A stretch of 14,530 nucleotides of DNA from an uncultured Eubacteriales bacterium. Lineage in GTDB: Bacteria > Bacillota > Clostridia > UBA1381 > UMGS1253. The stretch lies in contig URQR01000031.1 of NCBI GenBank assembly GCA_900550065.1, positions 1 to 14,530 on the forward strand. Direction: 5' to 3'. The position numbers and the translations under genes were made by a program. Positions 7,884-14,530 of the stretch are shown here, one piece after another (the first letter of the stretch is position 1; each line of letters opens with the position of its first letter). The notes under the pieces were generated by a model. That model made no database searches, was not told the DNA's origin, and worked only from the letters and a program-made list of their open reading frames with translations.

Positions 7884-7915
7884 TTTAAACAACAGCCGCC
7901 TGAATGATATATAAT
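7884..7915 (+). promoter_or_regulatory. Candidate promoter for the SLH-SLH-vanZ operon
   Basis: TATATAAT (7908-7915) is preceded by TG at 7905-7906, giving an extended -10 (TG-A-TATATA), and TTTAAA (7884-7889) stands 18 nt upstream as a weak -35. It is clearly weaker than the other promoters in the window, so read-through from the CapD-type gene is also possible. Confidence 0.45.
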
Positions 7916-7952
7916 AATGACAGCATAAATTAATAACTTAGGAGATGAGGAT

Positions 7953-9710
7953 ATGAAAAAGAAAATTCTATCAGTCGCGCTGAGTGCGCTGCTTCTTATC
8001 AACTGTATGGTGTTTACAGTTACTGCACAGACCACTGTGAATATTGACTTTGACACCATGGTAACGGCTGCGGACCGTATGGCTGGCTACTTAAGCTTAC
8101 AGGACGCGGCGACGAGGCAGAAGCTGTTCCGCCTTGTACAATCTTACATAGACACAGACCCGGGTATGGATTCGCTGGCGGGAATGATTGACAATCCGGC
8201 GGGTATGGGCGAGCTTTCGGACTTGTTTGGCGTAATTGGTATTTCTACGCAGGAGCAGAAGGACGCGCTTCAGTTTGCGATTCGGTTTGCAAAGTGTATT
8301 CCGGTCGAGGTGCGCAGGGACAGCTTTGCAATGCTTGCAAACAAGACCGAGTTTTCGGGCGAGATGAACGCAGAGGACGAGGCTGCTTTTAAAGACCTGT
8401 GTTCCGCATTTGTTGACAGTAGCTTTATAGAGATGGTTGCACAGACACACAATTGGACGCCGAAGGTGCTGTATAATTTTGTAACGGAAATCACAAGCGT
8501 TGTAACATTGACGGACTCGCGCGAAAATCCGAGCGATTTTGCAGTCCGCGCGATTGACCCTGCGTTTGCGGCAAGGCTTGAGGAGGAATTTGGACAGGAT
8601 GCGCCGGTGATTAACGGTGTGAAATTTACTACTGCGGATGCGCTGGTAAAATCGCTTGTTGAAACGGTCAATAACTCTGAGATTTATACGGATGAATTAA
8701 TAGAACAGACGAAAACTTTGGTTGAGGATACGAATAAGGACAATTATATACCGTTAAAGGCTGAAATTAGCCATTTGTTAATTAACACGCCGGAAAACCT
8801 TATTCAGGCGACAAAGAATCCGGTTGTGTTCACGGTTCAATACCTGCCGGCAGCGGGCGACCCGACTTTGATTGAATGGTATGTAAACGATGAAAAGCAG
8901 CCGGTAACGGGGGCTGAATTTACGCTGAATCCAACAGGAGTAGGCGAGTATGTGGTTTATGCAAAGACGCACGAAGCGAATGGTAAGATTGTTACGTCAG
9001 AAGCAAAGACGGCTAAAGTTGTTGTACCTGTCGTTCCGACGCCGACACCAACGCCTTCCACGGGTGGAAGTCATGGCGGTATAACAATTAAGGATACACC
9101 TACGCCTACGCCGACTCGGACGCCGGGAGAGGAACTAAAGGAAATTCCGGCACCGCCGGTATCTGTAAGCTCTTTTACAGATGCAAAGGAGCACTGGGCA
9201 AAGGATTATCTCGAAGTATTGGCAAACAAGGGGATTTTTGCCGGTGACGGCAACGGTACAATTCGTCCGGATTTTGATATTACAAGAGAAGAAATGGCAA
9301 TGTTGCTCGTTCGTATCTTAGGCGTGGACGACAAGATGTCGGCTACTACAAAACAGTATACGGACTATGCGGAGATTGCGGGATATGCGAGAGAAGCGGT
9401 CTATGTACTCAGTGAAATGAATGTGTTTATGGGCTATGACGACGGCTCTTTCAAGCCGAAGCAGGTTATCAGCCGCGAGGAAATCATGGCGCTGTTTGAC
9501 CGGATTTTAGACGATATTGAACCGAAGGCAGTAAACTTTACGGATAATGCAGATATTTCGCCGTGGGCTGCCGGTGCGGTAGAGCAGATGGTTACCTATG
9601 GAATCGTTGGTGGGTATCCGGACGGTTCTCTCCGCCCGAGCGCAAATGTTACGCGTGCGGAAGCAGGCGTTATGATTTACAAATTGATGTTCCGGCGCGG
9701 AACACTCTAA
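7953..9710 (+). CDS. S-layer-homology protein with C-terminal SLH triplet and helical N-terminal domain
   Basis: 585 residues. The signal peptide covers about residues 1-25 (MKKK, hydrophobic core, VTA); the Cys at 18 is preceded by N, so it is not a lipobox. Residues about 30-260 are largely helical and of unknown function, but homologous to the next gene product. Residues about 286-357 look like an Ig/PKD-type beta domain. A Thr/Pro linker (VVPTPTPTPS and DTPTPTPTRTP) spans 360-392. Three SLH domains follow: 407-457, 468-520 and 528-580, with ITREE, ISREE and VTRAE at the position of the TRAE motif. SLH domains bind secondary cell wall polymer, so the protein should be wall-anchored by its C-terminus. 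GGAG stands 8 bases before the ATG. A 50-bp gap without terminator leads to the paralogous gene, suggesting one transcript. Confidence 0.9.
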   Translation: MKKKILSVALSALLLINCMVFTVTAQTTVNIDFDTMVTAADRMAGYLSLQDAATRQKLFRLVQSYIDTDPGMDSLAGMIDNPAGMGELSDLFGVIGISTQEQKDALQFAIRFAKCIPVEVRRDSFAMLANKTEFSGEMNAEDEAAFKDLCSAFVDSSFIEMVAQTHNWTPKVLYNFVTEITSVVTLTDSRENPSDFAVRAIDPAFAARLEEEFGQDAPVINGVKFTTADALVKSLVETVNNSEIYTDELIEQTKTLVEDTNKDNYIPLKAEISHLLINTPENLIQATKNPVVFTVQYLPAAGDPTLIEWYVNDEKQPVTGAEFTLNPTGVGEYVVYAKTHEANGKIVTSEAKTAKVVVPVVPTPTPTPSTGGSHGGITIKDTPTPTPTRTPGEELKEIPAPPVSVSSFTDAKEHWAKDYLEVLANKGIFAGDGNGTIRPDFDITREEMAMLLVRILGVDDKMSATTKQYTDYAEIAGYAREAVYVLSEMNVFMGYDDGSFKPKQVISREEIMALFDRILDDIEPKAVNFTDNADISPWAAGAVEQMVTYGIVGGYPDGSLRPSANVTRAEAGVMIYKLMFRRGTL

Positions 9711-9760
9711 TTGGTACGGAATAAATGATAGGCGGCGGCAGGAAAACCGGAGGATATGAT

Positions 9761-11440
9761 ATGAGGTACAATACAAAAATAAAAGCGGCGGCAATCATGC
9801 TGATTATGACAATGGTAGTTTCGCTTTTTAGCGGTTTTTCCGCCGCGGCCCAAAGCGTAGATGATGCGATACAAGCGGCGGTGACAAAGCTTGCCTCAAA
9901 GGATGCCGCCGAACGGCAACAGATTACAGGGGCGGTGCTGCCTCTTCTGATGACGGATATAGGGCTTGACTCGCTGGACTATTATTTGGAGACTTATGAC
10001 CCGAACGCAACGGATATGTTCAACGTCATGATTGGAAAGCTGCTTGGCTTTTTGGACGCGGAAACGTTTCGCAGTATTATTGGCTATCTTCGCGTAGTGG
10101 ATGCAAAAATACGTGAGTCGTATCTGACGAGCTTTATGCAGCGTGAAACGCGCAGTTTGAGCAGTAACGCGGCGGATGCGTTAAACCGGCTGATCGGTTC
10201 TGCCTGCTCCCGCTACGATGGTTTGGCTAAGATCATGCAGGAGGACAGTATTTCAGCAGGCGTTGTGGCAAAGCTTATGGAAGCGTTATATGTCATGAAT
10301 CACAGCCAGGCGCTTTTGAAAAGCGGGCCGGACGGCTTTGCGGTCAATGTGATTGCCCCGGAGCTGGAGGCTTTGGTGGATGCGGCGCTGCGTGAGGATG
10401 GCATTGCTGGAATTGACAGTGCGCGCACCCTTGCGGACGCGGCGGTGAATGAGCTCAATGCCGCCCTATCCAGTGAAGAAAAAACAGCGCTTAAAACTGT
10501 ACTCGGAGAAATCGGTGTTTATCAGCTGGGACAGATGCCCGCGGAAACGCCCGGCGCGAATGCGGGACCGGGAAACGGCGGCGTGAAACCGACTTCGACT
10601 CCAACTGAGCCTGTAGAAACGGTATCCTATGAATTGCTTGCGTCGAGTGCCGAGCTCGGATATGATATAATTGAAATTTGCAGCTATGTCGGCGGCGAAA
10701 AGCAGCCGTATGGCGCGTTTGAACAGACGCAGACTGTGTCAATTGCCGTGACGGGGCCGAATGCAATGCTGTATCGAATTGTAGAGGAAGAGGGCTCGTT
10801 GGTTCCGATTAAGTACAACGCATATATTGACGGACAGCTTATTTGTAAGGTGGATGCCGCCGGCAAATATGCCGTGAAGCTGATGGCACCGTATTTTGAA
10901 GATGCTGTCGGATGGGGAAAAGACTATATAGAGGCGCTTTATCACCGTGGCGTTATCAGTGGCAAGGAGGCGCATATCTTTGCGCCGGAAAGCAATATTA
11001 CGCGCGAGGAGTTTGTAAAGTTAGTGGTGGCGCTCTTTGATATGCAGGAAGACGGCGCGGCAGCGGATTTTTCTGATGTAGAGCGGAATGCATGGTATGC
11101 ACCGTACATTGCTGCGGCTCAGAAAAATGGCTTTATCAGCGGCGTTGGTGACGGAATGTTCGGTGTTGGACGCAACATCACGCGGCAGGATATGGCAAAG
11201 ATATTGTATGGTATTATGCACGACAAAAGTTTGCTGTATGGTTTTGCCGAAACAAAGGATATGTTTGTAGATGCGGCGCAAATTGCAGATTATGCAAAAG
11301 AAGCGGTAGAAATGCTCGCAAATTATAATATATTGTCCGGAGACGAAAACGGATGCTTCCGGCCGGAGGATAATGCGACGCGACAGGAAGCGGCGAAACT
11401 GATTTACAATCTGCTTGCTTTGTATGCGGCGAAGCAATAA
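9761..11440 (+). CDS. S-layer-homology protein, tandem paralogue of the preceding gene
   Basis: 559 residues from ATG 9761. The frame is open from ATG 9725, but GGAGG (9749-9753) seven bases before 9761 and the resulting signal peptide (MRYNTKIKAA, hydrophobic core, AAA before Q31) decide for the later start. Residues about 31-255 are helical and homologous to the upstream protein: DAAERQ...DIGLDSL (48-72) matches DAATRQ...DPGMDSL (51-75), and GFAVNVIAP (192-200) matches DFAVRAIDP (195-203), at a constant offset of three residues. A Pro/Thr/Gly-rich linker lies at about 258-286 and a beta-rich segment at about 320-378. Three SLH domains occupy roughly 379-427, 437-487 and 501-553, with ITREE, ITRQD and ATRQE, so the TRAE motif is only loosely kept in the last two. 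It is expected to be wall-anchored. The function of the helical domain is unknown. vanZ follows after 19 bp. Confidence 0.88.
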   Translation: MRYNTKIKAAAIMLIMTMVVSLFSGFSAAAQSVDDAIQAAVTKLASKDAAERQQITGAVLPLLMTDIGLDSLDYYLETYDPNATDMFNVMIGKLLGFLDAETFRSIIGYLRVVDAKIRESYLTSFMQRETRSLSSNAADALNRLIGSACSRYDGLAKIMQEDSISAGVVAKLMEALYVMNHSQALLKSGPDGFAVNVIAPELEALVDAALREDGIAGIDSARTLADAAVNELNAALSSEEKTALKTVLGEIGVYQLGQMPAETPGANAGPGNGGVKPTSTPTEPVETVSYELLASSAELGYDIIEICSYVGGEKQPYGAFEQTQTVSIAVTGPNAMLYRIVEEEGSLVPIKYNAYIDGQLICKVDAAGKYAVKLMAPYFEDAVGWGKDYIEALYHRGVISGKEAHIFAPESNITREEFVKLVVALFDMQEDGAAADFSDVERNAWYAPYIAAAQKNGFISGVGDGMFGVGRNITRQDMAKILYGIMHDKSLLYGFAETKDMFVDAAQIADYAKEAVEMLANYNILSGDENGCFRPEDNATRQEAAKLIYNLLALYAAKQ

Positions 11441-11459
11441 TGGTTTAGGAAACGGTGCG

Positions 11460-11924
11460 ATGCGAAAAAAGAATTGGTTGATTTGGTTGCTGGCAATTTT
11501 GCTTATGGCTGCGATATTTTCGTTTTCCGCGCAGAACGCCAATACGTCTGGGACACTGAGCAAAAAAGTTACGCTGCAGATTATTGATACGCTTCCTCAG
11601 ACGAGGGAGCTAAGCGAGCTGCAAAAGGTCGATATGGTGCGTGAAACGGAAAACATTGTTCGGAAATCGGCGCATTTTGTATTGTTTGCTGTTTTGGCGG
11701 TCTGCATAACGCTTGTGATGGGAACATTTATGAAAAAGAAATGGCTTATTTATCTGGCAGCAGTAGCATTTTGTTTTCTATATGCGTGTTCGGACGAACT
11801 GCATCAACTTTTTGTTGACGGAAGGGGCGCGAGCCTGTCGGATGTCTTTCTTGATACAGCTGGAGCTGTTGCTGGTATCTTACTTTATATGATGATAAAA
11901 AAGATTTTTAGGAGGCAATCCTAA
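11460..11924 (+). CDS. VanZ-family membrane protein
   Basis: 154 residues from ATG 11460; the frame extends upstream to 11415 inside the preceding gene, but AGGA at 11447-11450 nine bases before 11460 and the N-terminus MRKKNWLIWLLAILL favour this start. Family marks are IFSFSAQ after the first helix, RKSAHFVLFAVL before the second, and ACSDELHQLFVDGRGASLSD with DVFLDTAGAVAGI in the last part: the conserved S-D-E-x-H-Q-x-F, GR and DVxxDxxG residues. Four membrane helices are likely. VanZ proteins are widespread in Firmicutes; VanZ of the vanA cluster gives low-level teicoplanin resistance, but the molecular function of most members is unknown and resistance should not be assumed here. It is the last gene of the likely SLH-SLH-vanZ operon. 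Its final codons (MIKKIFRRQS) lie within the left arm, loop and start of the right arm of the terminator hairpin. Confidence 0.88.
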   Translation: MRKKNWLIWLLAILLMAAIFSFSAQNANTSGTLSKKVTLQIIDTLPQTRELSELQKVDMVRETENIVRKSAHFVLFAVLAVCITLVMGTFMKKKWLIYLAAVAFCFLYACSDELHQLFVDGRGASLSDVFLDTAGAVAGILLYMMIKKIFRRQS

Positions 11925-11939
11925 AAATCTTTTTTATCA
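11893..11939 (+). terminator. Long perfect hairpin terminator overlapping the end of vanZ
   Basis: Arms of 21 bp (11893-11913 and 11919-11939) are perfectly complementary around a 5-nt loop GGCAA. The right arm includes the T-run CTTTTTT and the left arm AAAAAAG, so it could work in both directions. The stop codon of vanZ (11922-11924) lies in the right arm. Confidence 0.85.
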
Positions 11940-12006
11940 AGCTGGTCTGCCCACTTCGTAAAGTTGTGCGAAACTATCATATTTATAAGTTTAAGTCAAA
12001 AAGATA

Positions 12007-12035
12007 TTGACAACTTATACGAAAAAGGGTAAAAT
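12007..12035 (+). promoter_or_regulatory. Sigma-A-type promoter of the InlB-repeat protein gene
   Basis: TTGACA (12007-12012), a 17-nt spacer and TAAAAT (12030-12035). The predicted start near 12042 gives a leader of about 55 nt with a strong AAGGGGG ribosome binding site at 12084-12090. Between the vanZ terminator and this promoter (11940-12006) I see nothing else. Confidence 0.8.
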
Positions 12036-12097
12036 CGTAATATGAGAAAAGAAAAGATATGGAAATCATATTTTTTTGATTTTAAGGGGGTATCTTG

Positions 12098-13564
12098 ATG
12101 AAGAACAAGGTAGGGAAAAACCTGATGCGGGTTATCGCAGCGCTATGCATTGTGGCAATGCTGCCGCTTACGGCGATGGCTGCAAGTGCGACGGTTACGG
12201 TTACTACCGCCGGATCGGGTGCAGCTGCATTTACAGAAACAGCGGCTAACGCACCGGAAATTGCAGCGGGCGCACAGATTCAGGTTGCGGGCACACATAG
12301 CGTACCCGGTGCAGAAGTTACATTTTTAGTAGCGCCGGAGGGAGCGACGTCTCCGATTCAGGGCATTGGGCAGAGGACAAGCGCGTCGGCCGCCGGTGCT
12401 TTTGAAATAAATATCCTGCTTCCGGCGAATATTGCTGCTGGTACATATTATGTAAAAGTTGGCGGGCAGGACGTTGATTCGCCGGTGGTACGGTACTTTA
12501 AGATTGCTTCGCAGACGCCGCCTGTACAGCAGGAAGCGCTGCTCGTTTCTATTACAGGACCGGGTTCGGTGACGAGCACGGGTGCATATAACGGTGAAAT
12601 ATCGGGCAGCCATACCGGCGATTATGCAATTGGATCGCAGTTTACGCTGACGGCTGTTGAAACGGATAACAGCAAGTTTATCCATTGGGTAGATACCCGT
12701 TCCGGCAGAATCGTTTCGACGGAACCGGCTTATACCTTCTCGCTTGGCACGGATACCTCCCTTGTTGCGGCTTTCCGCGCTGTAGACGAATCGGGCTATA
12801 TTATTTTTAAAGAGAAAAATAATAAAGTAGTTGTGACACAGAGTGCGGCGGGTGATGTTACCGTTCCGGACGACCCATACACAATGGGCTATGAGTTTGA
12901 TTCTTGGGTAAATCCGAATGGTGTGCCGCAGAAATTCGCGGCAGGTGATGTTATTTCTGCGAACACGTTTACAAATGATATTATTTTCACTGCGCACCAT
13001 ACGGTTGCGGGCGAGATGTATCAGGTAAATCTCGTGAATGTAGACGGTATGACGAGCGGCACGTACAAGTATGACACGAAGCTTACGGTGAAGCCTGCTG
13101 CTGCGCCGCAGGGGCAGAAGTTTGCATACTGGCAGAAAGATGGTCAAATCATCAGCTATGAGCAGAGCTATACGTTCTATGTTGGGGCTTATACTACGAC
13201 AGTAGAAGCGGTATATGTGCCGGAAGCGCAGGAAGTAACACCCGCGCCGATTATTGTGATGTCGGAGCCGACGATTGTGCAGACAAACAAGATTGCCTTT
13301 TTCGCAGAGCGTACACTCCCGTCGAATTATACGTTAATTGAGACCGGTATCCTGCTAAGCAGCGAAATCGGTACGGAGATTACAGTAGATAACGCGGCGT
13401 ATAAGAGCGTATCTACTTCAAAGGATGGCAACGGTCAGTATACAATTCGTAAGAGCGGCGTAACGCCCGGAGAAACGTGGGCTGGACGTGCATACATGAT
13501 TTACCGCAATGGCGATGAGATTGTAACGGTTTATAGTAATACTGTTACAAAGGCGTTTCTCTAA
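12098..13564 (+). CDS. Secreted adhesin-like protein with Ig-like and InlB-type beta repeats
   Basis: 488 residues from ATG 12098; a TTG directly before it (12095) is also in frame, but the AAGGGGG site is at the better distance (7 nt) from the ATG. The signal peptide covers residues 1-28 (AMA before A29). Residues about 55-137 are an Ig-like module ending in VVRYFKIAS, related to the N-terminal module of the dockerin protein at 3777-5558. Residues 147-228 resemble the divergent InlB B-repeat type (KFIHWVDTRSG...SLVAAF). Residues about 232-300 (GYEFDSWVNPNG) and 306-374 (KFAYWQKDGQIIS...VEAVYV) are two more InlB/Flg_new-like beta repeats. Residues about 385-488 look fibronectin-like (GETWAGRAYMIYRNGDEIV near the end). 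There is no SLH, dockerin, LPXTG motif or C-terminal membrane anchor, so it should be released or held by partners. No enzymatic domain was recognised; an adhesion or surface-matrix role is inference. Confidence 0.82.
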   Translation: MKNKVGKNLMRVIAALCIVAMLPLTAMAASATVTVTTAGSGAAAFTETAANAPEIAAGAQIQVAGTHSVPGAEVTFLVAPEGATSPIQGIGQRTSASAAGAFEINILLPANIAAGTYYVKVGGQDVDSPVVRYFKIASQTPPVQQEALLVSITGPGSVTSTGAYNGEISGSHTGDYAIGSQFTLTAVETDNSKFIHWVDTRSGRIVSTEPAYTFSLGTDTSLVAAFRAVDESGYIIFKEKNNKVVVTQSAAGDVTVPDDPYTMGYEFDSWVNPNGVPQKFAAGDVISANTFTNDIIFTAHHTVAGEMYQVNLVNVDGMTSGTYKYDTKLTVKPAAAPQGQKFAYWQKDGQIISYEQSYTFYVGAYTTTVEAVYVPEAQEVTPAPIIVMSEPTIVQTNKIAFFAERTLPSNYTLIETGILLSSEIGTEITVDNAAYKSVSTSKDGNGQYTIRKSGVTPGETWAGRAYMIYRNGDEIVTVYSNTVTKAFL

Positions 13565-13577
13565 GCCGAAATAATTG

Positions 13578-13606
13578 TTGACTTTTCACGGATATTGTAT
13601 TATAAT
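13578..13606 (+). promoter_or_regulatory. Sigma-A-type promoter of the last SLH gene
   Basis: TTGACT (13578-13583), a 17-nt spacer and TATAAT (13601-13606): 11 of 12 consensus positions. It begins 14 bp after the stop codon of the preceding gene; transcription should start near 13613. Confidence 0.8.
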
Positions 13607-13623
13607 AAGAATAGGATAAAAAG

Positions 13624-13651
13624 CAGGCAGACGGGGTTTCCCGTTTGCCTG
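13624..13651 (+). terminator. Hairpin between promoter and last SLH gene: upstream terminator or leader structure
   Basis: CAGGCAGACGGG (13624-13635) pairs with CCCGTTTGCCTG (13640-13651), 12 bp with one G-U pair and loop GTTT. Only three T follow (13652-13654), so termination would be weak. Because it lies downstream of the promoter, it would be in the leader of the SLH mRNA and also at the 3' end of any read-through from the InlB-repeat gene. Confidence 0.5.
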
Positions 13652-13678
13652 TTTAACTCTAAAAAAGGATGGTGCAAT

Positions 13679-14530
13679 ATGGCGAAAAAAAGGATGAAGA
13701 GAATTTTATCGCGCATAGCGTACATAGTGGCGCTCTGCTGCGCAGTTTCTTTGATGCAGGTTCCTGCACTTGCTGAGGAGTTTTCCGACATGCCGAACAA
13801 CTGGGCAACGGCTGCGCTGCAAAAGGCGGTTAGCAACGGCCTGCTAAACGGTTATGACGGAATGATTATGCCGGACGACAACCTGACCCGCGCGCAAATG
13901 GCGGCGATTATGGTTCGGTCCTTTGGAGCGGCCAATCTTGCTGATATTTCTGCGTTTTCTGATGTGAGCGCGGACGCATGGTATCACGACGATATGGCAA
14001 AGTCAGTCCAGATGGGGATTTTTAAGGGCGACGGTGCAAACTTAAACCCGGAAAACAATATTACGCGCGAAGAGGCGTTTACTGTGCTGGCGCGCGCATT
14101 TGAGCTTGCTGATGCAGACGGGTCGGCGTTGGATGCCTTTTTGGATAAGGGCGACGTTGCTGACTGGGCGGTTCCGACGGTTTCGGCAATTGTAGCAAAC
14201 AATTACGCAAAAGGTGCGGACGGGTATTTGAATCCGAAGAACAATATCACGCGTGCGGAATTTGCGGTATTAATGGACAATATCGTAAAGATGTATATCA
14301 CAGAGCCGGGCCTGTACACGCGGGTAGAAGCGGGCAATATCCTTATCAAGGTTGATGGCGTAACGCTTTCGTCCCTGACAGTAAAGGGTGACTTGATTCT
14401 TGGCGAGTCGGTCAGCACAAAGGGCGTAACGCTCTTGAGTTCAAACGTGGAGGGACGCGTTGTGAATAACGATACTGATAAGATTGAATATGTTTCTACA
14501 AGCACAAACCCGGGTGGCAGCACGAATCCG
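13679..14530 (+). CDS. S-layer-homology protein with N-terminal SLH triplet (truncated by the window edge)
   Basis: 284 codons from ATG 13679 to the right edge, with no stop. The signal peptide covers residues 1-32 (MAKKRMKR, hydrophobic core, ALA before E33). Three SLH domains follow directly: about 35-82 (FSDMPNNWATAALQKAV, LTRAQ), 92-142 (FSDVSADAWYHDDM, ITREE) and 152-205 (ITRAE). Residues 208-270 (GNILIKVDGVTLSSLTVKGD, then LILGESVSTKGVTLLSSNVEG) resemble the beta-helix-like segment that follows SLH domains in some Firmicute surface proteins. A Ser/Thr/Gly/Pro stretch at the edge (STSTNPGGSTNP) looks like a linker to a further domain outside the window. AAGGA stands nine bases before the ATG. 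It is expected to be anchored by its N-terminus, the opposite polarity to the two SLH paralogues upstream. Confidence 0.9.
   Translation, partial: MAKKRMKRILSRIAYIVALCCAVSLMQVPALAEEFSDMPNNWATAALQKAVSNGLLNGYDGMIMPDDNLTRAQMAAIMVRSFGAANLADISAFSDVSADAWYHDDMAKSVQMGIFKGDGANLNPENNITREEAFTVLARAFELADADGSALDAFLDKGDVADWAVPTVSAIVANNYAKGADGYLNPKNNITRAEFAVLMDNIVKMYITEPGLYTRVEAGNILIKVDGVTLSSLTVKGDLILGESVSTKGVTLLSSNVEGRVVNNDTDKIEYVSTSTNPGGSTNP

Noticed and set aside
7875..7906. Terminator after the CapD-type gene (TTCAGG...CCTGAA)
   Set aside because: Only six pairs with an 18-nt loop and no T-run; not convincing.
7953..8027. Lipoprotein signal (LLINC) in the first SLH protein
   Set aside because: The residue before Cys is Asn, which is not accepted in a lipobox; a normal signal peptide with VTA cut fits better.
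9035..9125. Tandem DNA repeat in the first SLH gene
   Set aside because: It merely encodes the Thr-Pro linker; irregular at DNA level and not a separate repeat element.
11021..11563. 180-residue minus-strand open frame opposite the second SLH gene and vanZ
   Set aside because: It spans two genes with strong SLH and VanZ motifs on the other strand; no own signal or family match.
12326..13147. 273-residue minus-strand open frame opposite the InlB-repeat gene
   Set aside because: Long but without recognisable domains or a sensible N-terminus; very Arg-rich; the plus-strand frame has a signal peptide and domain repeats and explains the sequence.
1..14530. tRNA/rRNA genes, CRISPR arrays, transposases, att sites
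   Set aside because: None seen on either strand; no regularly spaced direct repeats, no recombinase motifs.

Overview
The window looks like chromosomal DNA from an endospore-forming member of the Clostridia (Firmicutes). The grounds are two sporulation membrane proteins on the left (SpmA- and SpoVB-like), S-layer-homology (SLH) and dockerin surface proteins, strong AGGAGG-type ribosome binding sites, and textbook sigma-A promoters with 17-nt spacers. I cannot name the genus. The secreted proteins suggest a fibre-associated or gut-type clostridium, but that is inference.

Left part (1-2157, minus strand): a spoVB-like gene is followed by an spmA-like gene that runs to the window edge. The two are 42 bp apart and probably co-transcribed. 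Both act in the membranes of the developing spore or mother cell. A divergent intergenic region (2158-2338) separates them from a plus-strand MATE-family exporter (2339-3703), which very probably starts at a TTG codon.

Middle part (3777-7870): a secreted 593-residue multidomain protein ends in a dockerin and a good intrinsic terminator. A 353-bp non-coding stretch follows. It holds a perfect consensus promoter (TTGACA-17-TATAAT) and a structured leader of about 215 nt. The leader precedes a 652-residue membrane-bound nucleotide-sugar epimerase/dehydratase (CapD/PglF/WbpM type), which makes precursors for surface polysaccharide or glycans.

Right part (7953-14530): two adjacent paralogous SLH proteins (C-terminal SLH triplets, related helical N-terminal domains of unknown function) and a VanZ-family membrane protein form a likely operon. 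It is closed by a 21-bp-arm hairpin terminator that overlaps the end of the vanZ reading frame. Next comes a secreted InlB-repeat/Ig-like protein with its own strong promoter. Last is a further SLH protein (N-terminal SLH triplet) cut by the right edge, again with its own promoter and a leader hairpin.

Taken together, the plus-strand genes form a cell-envelope island: sugar-nucleotide synthesis, wall-anchored SLH proteins, secreted adhesin-like proteins and a VanZ protein. The dockerin protein and the InlB-repeat protein share a related N-terminal Ig-like module, and the two tandem SLH genes share their N-terminal domain, so local duplication seems to have shaped the region. I saw no tRNA, rRNA, CRISPR array, transposase or attachment site. 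The least explained items are the structured leader before the CapD-type gene and the helical domain shared by the two SLH paralogues.
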